From Verrucomicrobia bacterium Tous-C9LFEB (lineage in GTDB: Bacteria > Verrucomicrobiota > Verrucomicrobiia > Methylacidiphilales > UBA1321): a stretch of DNA of 64,000 bases. Every line of letters starts with the position of its first letter. The first letter of the stretch is position 1. The notes under the pieces are model-generated. The model was given only the letters and a program-made list of their open reading frames with translations, did not search any database and had not been told where the DNA came from. The translations under genes were made by a program, and so were the position numbers. The DNA is taken from contig NEUU01000011.1 of assembly GCA_002304345.1 (NCBI GenBank), positions 62,001 to 126,000 on the forward strand. The letters are read 5' to 3'. This document shows, piece after piece, positions 25,019-34,434 of the stretch.

Positions 25019-27162
25019 TATGGCTCCAGCGGTCCGAAGAGCTTGGCGCGGTCGCGGGCCTTCGCGGCCGCATCCGCATGACCGAGTTGCTCCTCCACGC
25101 GGGCGAGCAGTTCGTAGCGACGGACGTTGGCGATGGCGAACAGGTCATTCTCCCGCAACAACGGAGCCGCGTCATTCACGCGCCCGGTTTCCATCAACGC
25201 TTCGGACAGTAGGGTAAACCCAATATCATTCGCCGTGTGGCGCGGGAGCGGGCCCAATAGCGAGATGACCGCCTTCCATTCGCCGCGCTGCGCCAGCACG
25301 GTAGCGCGAAAAAGCAGACTGGCCGGTTGGTTCTCCGGTTTTTCCGCCAAGGCATACAACGCCACGAGGGGTTCGCGAGAAAGGTACGGCGGTGCAGTCA
25401 CCATTTTGCGGGCCACCTCCCAGAACAGGAACTTCGATTGCCACAGTGTGGGCAATTGCATGAGCTGGGTAAACGCGAGCTTGTTGCAGCCCCGTCCCAT
25501 GGAATGCAGCGTGAGCAACTGCCGGTAATAAAGAAACGCGCGGGAGGGAAATCCGTTCTGCTCGTGATTGGCAACGAAACGCTGTGCAATCGATTCGCAG
25601 GTCACCTCGGACAATTCTGGATGCGCGCCGTTCGGCAGCCAGACAGAACCGTCGGGCGCATAGAACACACAACGCCATCCCTCCTGCCGCAGGTAGTACG
25701 GCCAGTTATAGGCCATGTTGGCCACGATGGTAATATCGGGTCGATAGCGCCGCAGCAGCACCGGCAGCGAGGTCGGCTGTTCGCTCGCCAGGCCGATCTC
25801 GTGAATCATCGACTCCGAATATTTGCCAAAGCCCGTATCGCAATAGGTCTGCCCCTGGTTATAGCCCACGTATTGCAACCAGCCGCCGAACTCGGAGCGA
25901 TGGAAGAGACGTCCATTCAACCCCTGCTGTTTCATCCACTCCACCGCATTGAGCGGCAATTCGGTTTGGCGCTGATTCCAATCTTTCCACCGTGCCACCG
26001 GCGAAAGAGTCGAGGTCGGGCGCAACTCCTCGTTCAGGAGCAGCAGAACTCCAAGCATCAAAACCAGTGCGACCAGAAACGGGCGTATCGACGATGTCAC
26101 CGTGACAGGAATCGCGGTGGCCACGCGCTCTCGTTTGCGCGGCTCGAAAACAATCGCGCTCAGCGCAACTCCGGGTGCGAGCAGGGCGAAAATCGCAAGA
26201 TGCCGTTCGCTGGTGAAGGTCGCGCGGAAAAAGAACAGCGCGAGAATCAGAAACGACCACGACAGCCCGCCGCGAAAGCGCAGGCAGGCCAGCGCGATCA
26301 GCGCGAGCTGGAGCAACATCACGATGACCGTGAAATCAAACGGATTAAAAACCAGCGGCTGCATCTCCGTCACATACGCGCGGATCAACTCGTTCCCCTG
26401 ATGATAAAACGGCAACCACAGCCGTACGGGACCGTACGGCGTGAAGAAGCACGCCCCCAACACCAAGGCTGAGACTTTCGCCCAATGCAGCGCCGCACCA
26501 CGAGGAAAACGTCTTTCGCTCCATGCGGCGCGTAGAGTCATCTCAATACCGAATCCCACCACCAACGCCGGGCCCAGAATAAATCCGCTATGCGCATTCA
26601 CCCACAAGACCTGTCCCAGCACCAGCGGCCAAAAGGCTTTCCAACCTTCCTCCCGGTGGCGCAACAGAAAGGTCAAAAAGAACACGATCCCCAGTGACGT
26701 CGCCAATTCTGGCCGCACCGTAAACCGCCCCAGGCTCAACACCACGCTCAGAAACAGCGAGGCTCCTAGCAAGGCCGTGGGAAAATGAAGCCGGCGTCCG
26801 GCGCGAAAATAGAGCGCGTAGAGCAAGACAAGCAACCCCGCGCACAACGTCGCTGCGCCCATCTCGCCCAAGCGCCACGCCAGCCAGATCACCGCTTGAT
26901 AAAAGGGATACTCATTGATCAGCGGCGCATGGAGATTCGGGTAGTTGAATACGTCCTGCCGCAGGAACGCTCCATGGTGGATCATCCAATCCGCTTGCGC
27001 CAGATGCCAACCCAGATCCGGCGCGGTGATTTGCGGAGCGAAGCCGTACAGAGCCACGCAGGCATAGAGAAGCCATTCGAAGCTATGGATCAAAACGGTT
27101 TGCGCCCGTCCGAGGACGAGCGCAATACCTGAGAATGAGCCGGACTGCGGGGCCGGGTCCAT
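25018..27162 (-). CDS. Polytopic membrane protein with a large C-terminal soluble part, coupled to the pilus assembly genes
   Basis: A 714-residue protein. About eleven hydrophobic segments cover residues 25-385, and a soluble part of about 330 residues follows. An early APDLGWHLAQADWMIHHGAF stretch with Asp and two His sits in the first outside loop, as in GT-C-type glycosyltransferases. The soluble part contains WLQYVGYNQGQTYCDTGFGK and, near the end, TPR-like helices (AVISLLGPLPRHTANDIGFT). Its ATG has a strong AGGGGGAG site and lies 8 bases after gspF, so it belongs to the reverse-strand ATPase-ATPase-gspF operon. I cannot name the family; an O-linked glycosylation role for pilin-like proteins is a guess from layout and context. 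Confidence 0.7.
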   Translation of the reverse strand: MDPAPQSGSFSGIALVLGRAQTVLIHSFEWLLYACVALYGFAPQITAPDLGWHLAQADWMIHHGAFLRQDVFNYPNLHAPLINEYPFYQAVIWLAWRLGEMGAATLCAGLLVLLYALYFRAGRRLHFPTALLGASLFLSVVLSLGRFTVRPELATSLGIVFFLTFLLRHREEGWKAFWPLVLGQVLWVNAHSGFILGPALVVGFGIEMTLRAAWSERRFPRGAALHWAKVSALVLGACFFTPYGPVRLWLPFYHQGNELIRAYVTEMQPLVFNPFDFTVIVMLLQLALIALACLRFRGGLSWSFLILALFFFRATFTSERHLAIFALLAPGVALSAIVFEPRKRERVATAIPVTVTSSIRPFLVALVLMLGVLLLLNEELRPTSTLSPVARWKDWNQRQTELPLNAVEWMKQQGLNGRLFHRSEFGGWLQYVGYNQGQTYCDTGFGKYSESMIHEIGLASEQPTSLPVLLRRYRPDITIVANMAYNWPYYLRQEGWRCVFYAPDGSVWLPNGAHPELSEVTCESIAQRFVANHEQNGFPSRAFLYYRQLLTLHSMGRGCNKLAFTQLMQLPTLWQSKFLFWEVARKMVTAPPYLSREPLVALYALAEKPENQPASLLFRATVLAQRGEWKAVISLLGPLPRHTANDIGFTLLSEALMETGRVNDAAPLLRENDLFAIANVRRYELLARVEEQLGHADAAAKARDRAKLFGPLEP

Positions 27163-27170
27163 TCTCCCCC

Positions 27171-28418
27171 TTACTGCGATTGGGCACCCAACTGATTGAT
27201 GATGCCGATGAGCGGGAGGAAGAGGGCAATGACGATCGTACCAACGATGACGGCCAGAAACACGATCATCACCGGTTCCAGCAAGCTGGTCAAACCGGCC
27301 ACGGCATTGTCGACTTCTTCGTCATACACGTCCGCGATCTTGATCAACATGTCGGGCAATTGACCGGTTTCTTCGCCGACCTGAATCATGGAAATCACCA
27401 TGGGCGGGAATACGCCGGAAGCCTCGAGCGGAGTGACAATGGTTTCGCCCTCTTTGACGCTGTCGTGCACCTTCGCGATCGAATTCGCGATCACGATATT
27501 ACCAGCCGTTTCCTTCGTGATGTTCAACGCCTGCAGGATCGGCACACCGGAACTGACCAGCGTGCCAAGCGTACGGCTGAAACGGGAGATCGCCGACTTA
27601 CGGACGAGATCGCCGAGCAGAGGAGCTTGCAACTTGAAACGGTCGATGAAGAGCGCGCCGAAAGGAGTCTTGGCGAAAACCTTGTAGGCAATGACCACAA
27701 CCACGAGGCCAACACCGATAAGAATGAAGTTCTGCTGGAAAGCCTCGCTGACGGCGATGACGAATTGGGTCAGTCCGGGAAGCGGCTTGCCACCGAGCAT
27801 GTCGGCGAAAATCTGTTTGAACTTCGGGACGATAAAGACCAGGAGGAACGCCATGATCGCGACAGCGATGAGGAGTACCACGATCGGGTACACCATCGCG
27901 GAGATCACCTTGCCCTTGATCTTCTCGGACTTTTCCTGGAACTCGGCCAGACGGGTGAGAACGATTTCGAGAACACCGCCCAATTCACCCGCCTTCACCA
28001 TGTTGACATACAACTTGGTGAAAATCCGGGGATGCTGCGCCAAGGCTTCGGAGAACGTACCGCCGCTTTCCACCGCGGTGGCCATATTCGTCATGGCATT
28101 GCGCAGGACAGGGCTCTTTTCCTGCTTGATCAGCGTATTGAGCGCGCGCAGGAGAGGCAGACCGGCGTCGATCAGGGTGGCCAACTGCCGGGTGAAAACG
28201 GTGAGCACTTTTCCGCTGATGGAACCGCTCGATTTCTTGCCCTTGACGGGCGCCCCGGTGACCGACGCGGCGGCTTCCGTACCCGCCTCGGCAATGCGGG
28301 TCGGGAAGAAGCCCATCTTCTTGATTTGTGCTGTCGCGTCGTTCGTATCCGCCGCGTCAATGGTTCCGCTTTTTTGTTGGCCGCGGGCGTCAACGGCGGT
28401 GTAGGCGTAAGTGGGCAT
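27171..28418 (-). CDS. pilC: GspF/PilC-type inner-membrane platform protein
   Basis: A 415-residue protein starting MPTYAYTAVDARGQQKSGTI, the usual N-terminal segment of PilC/GspF. It has the two tandem T2SSF domains, each a helical bundle: the first begins near VFTRQLATLIDAGLPLLRAL and the second near RFSRTLGTLVSSGVPILQAL. Three transmembrane helices (near residues 165-190, 215-235 and 385-405) match the family. It forms the platform in the inner membrane on which the cytoplasmic ATPase acts to assemble pilin-like subunits. It follows the second ATPase gene by 114 bases that contain AT-rich family F sequence. Confidence 0.94.
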   Translation of the reverse strand: MPTYAYTAVDARGQQKSGTIDAADTNDATAQIKKMGFFPTRIAEAGTEAAASVTGAPVKGKKSSGSISGKVLTVFTRQLATLIDAGLPLLRALNTLIKQEKSPVLRNAMTNMATAVESGGTFSEALAQHPRIFTKLYVNMVKAGELGGVLEIVLTRLAEFQEKSEKIKGKVISAMVYPIVVLLIAVAIMAFLLVFIVPKFKQIFADMLGGKPLPGLTQFVIAVSEAFQQNFILIGVGLVVVVIAYKVFAKTPFGALFIDRFKLQAPLLGDLVRKSAISRFSRTLGTLVSSGVPILQALNITKETAGNIVIANSIAKVHDSVKEGETIVTPLEASGVFPPMVISMIQVGEETGQLPDMLIKIADVYDEEVDNAVAGLTSLLEPVMIVFLAVIVGTIVIALFLPLIGIINQLGAQSQ

Positions 28419-28532
28419 AATGGGATAAGGTCAAATCTCAAAAGTTAAATCTCAAAAGCGACCGAACGAATCTGGGCTTTTTTCCATCAACCTTCATAGC
28501 TTTTAGTTTTGAGCTTTGCGCTTTGAGTTTTT
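28419..28532. repeat. AT-rich family F repeat between the second ATPase gene and gspF
   Basis: Contains two direct copies of AAATCTCAAAAG (28436-28458 region) and the stretch CTTTTAGTTTTGAGCTTTGC followed by GCTTTGAG. Related AT-rich CTTTGACTTT sequences occur at 37565-37600 and, inverted, at 46985-47020, all three inside or beside the secretion loci. Confidence 0.5.
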
Positions 28533-30209
28533 TTACGTGTATTTCAAAACTTCTTCAATGGTGGTCTCGCCATCAAATATGCTCCGCAGGCCATCCGCTC
28601 GCAGTGTCGTCATTCCCAATTCAATCGCCTTTTGGCGAATGACAATGGAAGGCGCCCGCTGGCTGATAAGCTCGCGGATTGGTTCCGTGATGTCGAGCAA
28701 TTCGTAGATACCCTTGCGGCCTTTGTAACCCGTATTATTACACTCGTCACAACCGCGCCCGTAATAAAATGTCTTGTCGCCAATCTCATGCGCCGCGAGA
28801 CCGATCTGCTGCAAAATCGCCTCGGTCGGCTCGTACGGCGTCTTGCAGCCCGGACAAATCTTGCGCACCAGTCGCTGGGCCAGAATTCCCTCCAGCGTGG
28901 ACGAAATCAGGAACGGCTCCACACCCATATCGATCAAACGCGCCACGGCACCGGGAGCGTCATTCGTGTGCAGCGTGGTAAAGACCAAGTGACCGGTCAG
29001 CGACGCCTGAATGGCGATCTGGGCGGTTTCGATATCGCGCGTTTCACCGACCATGATCCGGTCTGGGTCCTGACGCAAAAAGGCGCGCAACACGCGGGCG
29101 AAATTCAGCCCGATTCCTTCATTGATAGGAATCTGGATGATTCCCTCAATTTCGTATTCCACCGGGTCCTCGGCAGTGAGCAGTTTGCTATCAGGCGTAT
29201 TGATGCGGCGCAGGCAGGAGTAAAGCGTCGTCGTCTTGCCCGAACCAGTCGGGCCCGTCACGATGAAAATACCGTTCGGCTTCTCGATCGTCTCGCAGAT
29301 GTAATCGAAAATACGCTTCGGCATGCCAAGCGTCTCGAGATCGAGATTCACCACGGAACGATCCAACACGCGAAGCACCACGCTCTCGCCAAACTGCGTC
29401 GGCAGCGTCGACACGCGCAAATCCACCTGACGTCCCGCCATCGTGGTCTGAATACGACCATCCTGCGGAATGCGGCGCTCGGCGATGTTCAGACCCGCCA
29501 TAACCTTGATACGCGATGTGATCGCGACGGAAAGATGCCGCGGGGGCGGTGACATTTCGTACAGCGCACCGTCAACGCGATAGCGAATCTTGAAATCATG
29601 CTCGAACGGCTCAAAGTGAATATCGCTCGCCCGCGCCTGAATGGCCTGGGCCACCACGGTATTCACGTACTTGACGATCGGAGCCGCGCCTTCGAGATCG
29701 GCCGTGACGTCGATACTGCCGTCGTCCTTGACCGTGACTTCACCGGCCAGTTGCGCCAGCAAATCTTCGACTTCAGCCTCTTCGGAGCCGTAGTATTTTT
29801 CCACCAACGCCCGGATCTGATCCGGCGCGGCGACGTAAATTTGAATATCCTTGCCCGTGGCGAAACGAAGATCGTCCGCGATGCGCGGATCGAGCGCATC
29901 AATGAGTGCCACCTTCAGCAAGGCACCGTCGAATTCCAGCGGCAACGCCCCATGCACGCGCGCCGTCTGGGGCGGCATCATGCTGAGCAACTCGGGCGGG
30001 AACTCGATGCGGGAGAGATCGATCACCTCCGTGCCGAGATTCTGCGCGATCGCGCCGTAGAGCTCGTCCTTCGACATGATCCCGTAGTCTTCGACGACTT
30101 CCTGAATCCGCTTGCCGGACCGGGATTGCTCGTCGCCGAGTTCCGTGAATTGTTCCTCGGTGATGTAACCGTTGTCTTTGAGGAAGGAAAGGAGCAGGGA
30201 CGGATTCAT
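28533..30209 (-). CDS. pilB: GspE/PilB-type assembly ATPase (second of the tandem pair)
   Basis: A 558-residue cytoplasmic ATPase. The N-terminal MshEN/GspE-N domain covers residues about 1-150 (FLKDNGYITEEQFTELGDEQ). Walker A is GPTGSGKTTTLY near residues 317-328. The Asp box, the Walker B (DRIMVGETRDIETAQ) and the His box (GHLVFTTLHTNDAPGAV) follow. The zinc-binding tetracysteine appears as CPGCKTPYEP and GCDECNNTGYKGRKG. All catalytic elements are intact. It begins 10 bases after the first ATPase gene and precedes gspF. Two such ATPases in a row suggest paired or alternative motors for one platform. Confidence 0.94.
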   Translation of the reverse strand: MNPSLLLSFLKDNGYITEEQFTELGDEQSRSGKRIQEVVEDYGIMSKDELYGAIAQNLGTEVIDLSRIEFPPELLSMMPPQTARVHGALPLEFDGALLKVALIDALDPRIADDLRFATGKDIQIYVAAPDQIRALVEKYYGSEEAEVEDLLAQLAGEVTVKDDGSIDVTADLEGAAPIVKYVNTVVAQAIQARASDIHFEPFEHDFKIRYRVDGALYEMSPPPRHLSVAITSRIKVMAGLNIAERRIPQDGRIQTTMAGRQVDLRVSTLPTQFGESVVLRVLDRSVVNLDLETLGMPKRIFDYICETIEKPNGIFIVTGPTGSGKTTTLYSCLRRINTPDSKLLTAEDPVEYEIEGIIQIPINEGIGLNFARVLRAFLRQDPDRIMVGETRDIETAQIAIQASLTGHLVFTTLHTNDAPGAVARLIDMGVEPFLISSTLEGILAQRLVRKICPGCKTPYEPTEAILQQIGLAAHEIGDKTFYYGRGCDECNNTGYKGRKGIYELLDITEPIRELISQRAPSIVIRQKAIELGMTTLRADGLRSIFDGETTIEEVLKYT

Positions 30210-30219
30210 GTCGGTATCG

Positions 30220-31926
30220 TCAGGCTTTGTCGCCCATGGTGGCGGTGATCACTTCTTCCGGCGTGGTCATGCCGGAGAGAACCTTGCGCAAGCCGTCTTC
30301 GCGCAGGGTACGCATGCCGAGGTCGCGCGCGCGCTGGCGAATGGCCATGACGCTCATCTTCTCGTTGACCATGCGGCGGATTTCATCGTCGAGCACGCAA
30401 ACTTCGAAGATACCCATCCGGCCCTTGTGACCGGTGTTGCGACAGTAATCGCAGCCACGCCCGTGCATGAAATTCGCCTGCGAAAGCTGGTTGGCATCGA
30501 GATTGAGCGAACGAATTTCCGCGTCGGTCGGCTGATACGGTTCCGCACACTTGGGACAAATCTTGCGCACAAGGCGCTGGGCCATGATGGCGCGCACCGA
30601 GGACGCCACGAGGAAGGGCTTCACACCCATGTCGACCAGACGGGTGACCGCACTGGGCGCATCGTTGGTGTGGAGCGTGCTGAAAACCAAGTGACCCGTC
30701 AGCGACGCATTGATGGCGATCTGCGCGGTTTCCAAGTCACGAATCTCACCGATCATGATGATGTTCGGCGCCTGACGCAACATGGCGCGCAGTGCGGCGG
30801 CGAAGGTCATGCCCACGTCGGCATTGACCGGCACCTGATTGATACCCGAGAGCTGATACTCCACCGGGTCTTCCACCGTGATAATCTTGCGATCGGGCTT
30901 GTTGATGTAATTCAGACAGGCGTAAAGCGTCGTCGTCTTGCCCGAACCGGTGGGGCCCGTGACGAGGAAGATACCATCCGGCAAACTGAGAATCCGCTCC
31001 ATGACCGCCTGGTCATCGGACAGGAAGCCGAGTTCCGGCAACCCGAGCACGAGGCTCGACTTGTCCAAAATACGCATGACGATACTCTCGCCGTGATTGG
31101 TCGGCACTGTCGAGACACGCAAATCGATCGAAGTCTTCTCGCCAACGCGCAACTGGATGCGACCGTCCTGCGGCAATCGCTTTTCCGCGATGCTCATGTT
31201 CGACATGATCTTGACGCGGCTGATGATCGCCGCCTGCAATTTCTTGGGCGGGTCCTGCATCACCTGCAGCACACCGTCGATGCGGTAACGCAAGCGCAGC
31301 CGTTTTTCCAACGGTTCCAGATGAATATCGCTCGCGCGCATGCGGTGCGCTTCGAGAATCATCAGATGCACCATCTTGATGATGGGCGCATCGCCCTCGG
31401 TCGCGTGCTCCGCACCTTCCTCACCGGCTTTCCCGGCATGAACCTGAAGCTCATCGCCCTGGTAACCGCTGATCAGCGAATTCACCGCGTCATCGAGACT
31501 GCCGTAGTAGCGTTTGATCGCGTCCTCGATCTGCGCCTTGGGAACAACAATGCTCTCGATATCAAGCTTCAGGACGTTCTGCAGCGTATCGATGGTTTCG
31601 AAATCGTACGGATTGCTGATGGCGAGGCGCAGCGTGCGCTCGTCGCGCTCCAGCGGCATGACGCCATAACGATAGACCAGCGGCTTGGGCACGGACTGCA
31701 CCGCATCGTCGGGAACGCTGTCGATGTGCTCGATAACGGGCAACCCCGCATCGTTGGCCATCGTGTGCAACACGTCCATGTTCGTGATGAGTCCACGACG
31801 GACCAGCTCTTCCACGGGACCATGGCCATTGAGCTTGGCGGCTGAGCGCGCGGACTCTGCGTCCGTCGGTTCGATCAGGCCGTTGTTTATTAGGAGTTCG
31901 AGGATGTAATCTTCGTTAGCTAGCAC
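30220..31926 (-). CDS. pilB: GspE/PilB-type assembly ATPase (first of the tandem pair)
   Basis: About 568 residues from the GTG at 31926 (MLANEDYILELLINNGLIEP), which starts the usual N-terminal domain; the frame is open to 32046, but that stretch overlaps a good promoter and is not family-like. Walker A is GPTGSGKTTTLY near residue 323. Walker B is NIIMIGEIRDLETAQ, the His box is GHLVFSTLHTNDAPSAV, and the zinc motif is CPKCAEPYQP with GCDYCRNTGHKGRMG. It differs from its neighbour by a longer linker (VHAGKAGEEGAEHATEGDAP) before the second N-terminal subdomain. It heads the reverse-strand operon. PilT-like retraction ATPases lack the long N-terminal domain, so this is an extension type. Confidence 0.92.
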   Translation of the reverse strand: MLANEDYILELLINNGLIEPTDAESARSAAKLNGHGPVEELVRRGLITNMDVLHTMANDAGLPVIEHIDSVPDDAVQSVPKPLVYRYGVMPLERDERTLRLAISNPYDFETIDTLQNVLKLDIESIVVPKAQIEDAIKRYYGSLDDAVNSLISGYQGDELQVHAGKAGEEGAEHATEGDAPIIKMVHLMILEAHRMRASDIHLEPLEKRLRLRYRIDGVLQVMQDPPKKLQAAIISRVKIMSNMSIAEKRLPQDGRIQLRVGEKTSIDLRVSTVPTNHGESIVMRILDKSSLVLGLPELGFLSDDQAVMERILSLPDGIFLVTGPTGSGKTTTLYACLNYINKPDRKIITVEDPVEYQLSGINQVPVNADVGMTFAAALRAMLRQAPNIIMIGEIRDLETAQIAINASLTGHLVFSTLHTNDAPSAVTRLVDMGVKPFLVASSVRAIMAQRLVRKICPKCAEPYQPTDAEIRSLNLDANQLSQANFMHGRGCDYCRNTGHKGRMGIFEVCVLDDEIRRMVNEKMSVMAIRQRARDLGMRTLREDGLRKVLSGMTTPEEVITATMGDKA

Positions 31927-31993
31927 GTCTCTGTTGCCTCGAAGGTCAAAAGTAATGCACGCAACTATCGCTGCCAAGCGTTTATTACTATTT

Positions 31994-32023
31994 TTTATAC
32001 AAAATTTCCACGAGCGCTTCCAA
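31994..32023 (-). promoter_or_regulatory. Putative promoter of the pilB-pilB-pilC operon
   Basis: On the reverse strand TTGGAA (32023-32018) and TATAAA (31999-31994) are 18 bases apart and lie about 70 bases upstream of the GTG start at 31926. Confidence 0.45.
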
Positions 32024-32354
32024 ATTGATATTTGCCCCTCAATCAAAGAGGTCGATTTCTCCTCTCAAAGACGTCCCGTTTCTCTTCCCTTTTCGGCACG
32101 ACACCCTCAACCCGAAACACAACGTTCCCCACAGTCAAAACTCGCCGCAATTGGATTTAAGAGCCTGTTCACGATCTTTTCAGGGAGGCGCTGAGAGCGC
32201 AAGACCGATGCGGCGGGCCTGACACTTCACCGAGGTAAGAAGCGTTAGGGAGTGGCCGAGATTCCCGATGTTTGATGGAGGAGCGGCCATCTCGCGAGCG
32301 CATTGCCGCCGGTCTCAGGGAGACCGGGCTCGCTGAGCGAACTATCCAAACACC
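32024..32354. other. Region upstream of the pilB operon with no gene
   Basis: About 330 bases without a convincing coding frame on either strand. It contains a few short inverted stretches (GGTCTCAGGGAGACC at 32311-32325, TCGCTGAGCGA nearby) but none matches the repeat families elsewhere in the window. It may hold regulatory sites for the pilus operon. Confidence 0.4.
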
Positions 32355-32396
32355 AAAAAACCCGCGCCAGCCACTCGGGCCAGTCGCGGGTTTTAA
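32355..32396 (-). terminator. Intrinsic terminator of glnB
   Basis: Read on the reverse strand, CCCGCG-ACTGGCC-CGAGT-GGCTGG-CGCGGG is followed by six T residues: a stable stem and U-tract about 75 bases past the glnB stop at 32467. A short T-run on the forward side also makes it partly bidirectional. Confidence 0.8.
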
Positions 32397-32466
32397 AGTT
32401 GGTTTTAGAATACGAGGGAGAGCCTCTCCACACGCGGGAGAGGACGCCCACAGGATGGAAGTAAAA

Positions 32467-32820
<354 letters not shown>

Positions 32821-32822
32821 CT

Positions 32823-32853
32823 ATTCTACGTCCTACCAACCCTGACGTCAGGG
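32823..32853 (-). promoter_or_regulatory. Putative glnB promoter overlapped by a 14-base palindrome
   Basis: On the reverse strand CTGACG (32851-32846) and TAGAAT (32828-32823) are 17 bases apart and could serve as -35 and -10 boxes. The -35 box lies inside the perfect palindrome CCCTGACGTCAGGG (32840-32853), a plausible operator. No sigma-54 type -24/-12 pair was seen. Confidence 0.35.
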
Positions 32854-33086
32854 GGCAAGTTTCCTGTGCGATTTATTTTGCCAGCAGTCGGCATGCCATC
32901 TATCGGCTTCAGCATAAGATTTATGAATGAGAATCTTCCCCTAATGACCCACCCGCCTGATAGTTATACATCCCGAGCAAAGACTCACAGATCCACGCTC
33001 CCCGCAACGAGCCGCTTTTCCCGCAAGCTCACCGCGCTCTGAATATGATTGCCGCGAGGCTCCTGCTTCTTTAAACAAGATGGCCT

Positions 33087-34190
33087 ATGTTGAAAGCCGG
33101 TATCGTTGGTCTGCCCAATGTGGGCAAAAGCACTCTTTTTAATGCCCTCACCCGCACCCGCAAGGCGCAGGCGGCGAACTATCCCTTCTGCACCATCGAT
33201 CCGAACACCGGTGTCGTGACCGTGCCGGATGACCGTCTCGCGGTCCTCTCCAAGATCAGCGGTTCGCAAAAGCTGATCCCCGCCGTGATCGAATTTGTCG
33301 ACATCGCCGGCCTCGTCAAAGGCGCCAGTCAGGGCGAAGGTCTCGGCAATCAGTTCCTCCAGCACATCCGCGAAGTCGACGCGATTGTCCAGGTCGTCCG
33401 CTGTTTCGAGGACACCAATATTCACCACGTCAGCGGCAACATCGATCCGATCCGCGACATTGAAGTGATCAACACCGAGCTCGTGCTATGCGATCTCGCC
33501 ACCGTCCAGAAGCGCAAAGACCGCTCGACCAAGGGTGCCCGCGGCGGCGACAAGGTCGCCAAGGCCGAAGTGGAACTCTGCACCAAGCTCGAACCGCATC
33601 TCGACTCGGGCAAGCCCGCCCTCACCCTCGAGCTTTCCGACGACGAGAAAGCCGTCATGAAGACGTTCTTCCTGCTGACCTCGAAGCCGACCCTCTTCGC
33701 CTGCAACGTCGCCGAGGGCGATCTCGCCACCGCCGATGACAATCCCTTCGTCAAGACCGTGCGCGAGTACGTCGGCAAACATCACGACACGGAAGCCGTG
33801 GTCATTTCGGCGCAGATTGAATCCGATCTCGTCGACCTCTCCGAAGCCGACGCCAAGGAATACCTCGATGGTCTCGGCGTGAAGGAATCGGGCGTGGGCG
33901 TCCTCATCCGTGGTGCCTATCATCTTCTCGGCCTGCGCACCTATCTCACCACCGGTGAGAAGGAAACCCGCGCGTGGACGATCCATCAGGGCGACACCGC
34001 GCCACAGGCGGCCGGCGTCATCCACTCCGACTTTGAACGTGGCTTTATCGCCGCCGAATGCACCGCTTACGAAGACCTCGTCCGCCTCGGCTCCTTTGCC
34101 AAGGCCCGCGAAGCCGGCAAGCTCCGCATCGAAGGCAAGGAATACGTCGTCAAGGACGGCGACGTCCTCGAATTCCGCTTCAACGTCTGA
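33087..34190 (+). CDS. ychF: Redox-regulated ATPase YchF (Obg-like)
   Basis: A 367-residue P-loop NTPase of the Obg/HflX group that binds ribosomes and prefers ATP. The G1 motif GLPNVGKST is at residues 8-16, followed by the YchF-typical NYPFCTIDPNTGVVTVPD. G3 is DIAGLVKGAS with the family's usual non-Gln residue. The usual NKxD is replaced by NVAEGD, which explains ATP preference. The coiled-coil insertion lies at about residues 125-205, and a TGS-like domain ends with YEDLVRLGSF and EGKEYVVKDGDVLEFRFNV. The length is normal. It is alone; a family D repeat starts 15 bases after the stop. Confidence 0.96.
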   Translation: MLKAGIVGLPNVGKSTLFNALTRTRKAQAANYPFCTIDPNTGVVTVPDDRLAVLSKISGSQKLIPAVIEFVDIAGLVKGASQGEGLGNQFLQHIREVDAIVQVVRCFEDTNIHHVSGNIDPIRDIEVINTELVLCDLATVQKRKDRSTKGARGGDKVAKAEVELCTKLEPHLDSGKPALTLELSDDEKAVMKTFFLLTSKPTLFACNVAEGDLATADDNPFVKTVREYVGKHHDTEAVVISAQIESDLVDLSEADAKEYLDGLGVKESGVGVLIRGAYHLLGLRTYLTTGEKETRAWTIHQGDTAPQAAGVIHSDFERGFIAAECTAYEDLVRLGSFAKAREAGKLRIEGKEYVVKDGDVLEFRFNV

Positions 34191-34205
34191 TAAAACGGGA
34201 AGGTC

Positions 34206-34383
34206 CGCAGATTTCGCCGATTTACACAGATTAAAACAAAGGCTGATTAGGGACTCAGGAGGGCAAGAATACCTTGGGAGCGATTCCACCGCTTCCGACT
34301 TTTCTTTCTGTGTTCCCGATAAAATCTTCTGCCTTTAATCTGTGTCAATCGGCGAAATCTGCGGACCTTCCCCATCCCCTTCC
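34206..34383. repeat. Family D inverted repeat, copy 2
   Basis: Left arm GGGAAGGTCCGCAGATTTCG followed by CCGATTTACACAGATTAAAA; right arm TTTAATCTGTGTCAATCGGC followed by GAAATCTGCGGACCTTCCCC. The core has GACTCAGGAGGGCAAG and TTCTTTCTGTGTTCCCGAT. The part CAAAGGCTGATTAGGGACTC is similar to the inverted core of the family C element at 58281-58420. A short family E copy follows at 34393-34424. Confidence 0.8.
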
Positions 34384-34392
34384 CCGCCTTCA

Positions 34393-34424
34393 TTTGGCAA
34401 TTGGCATTTGGAAATTGCCAATTA
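34393..34424. repeat. Family E repeat, copy 2
   Basis: TTTGGCAATTGGCATTTGGA followed by AATTGCCAATTA, 10 bases before the start codon of the third ATPase gene. The ribosome-binding region of that gene is therefore next to repeat-derived sequence. Confidence 0.6.
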
Positions 34425-34434
34425 TCCTCCCTAC

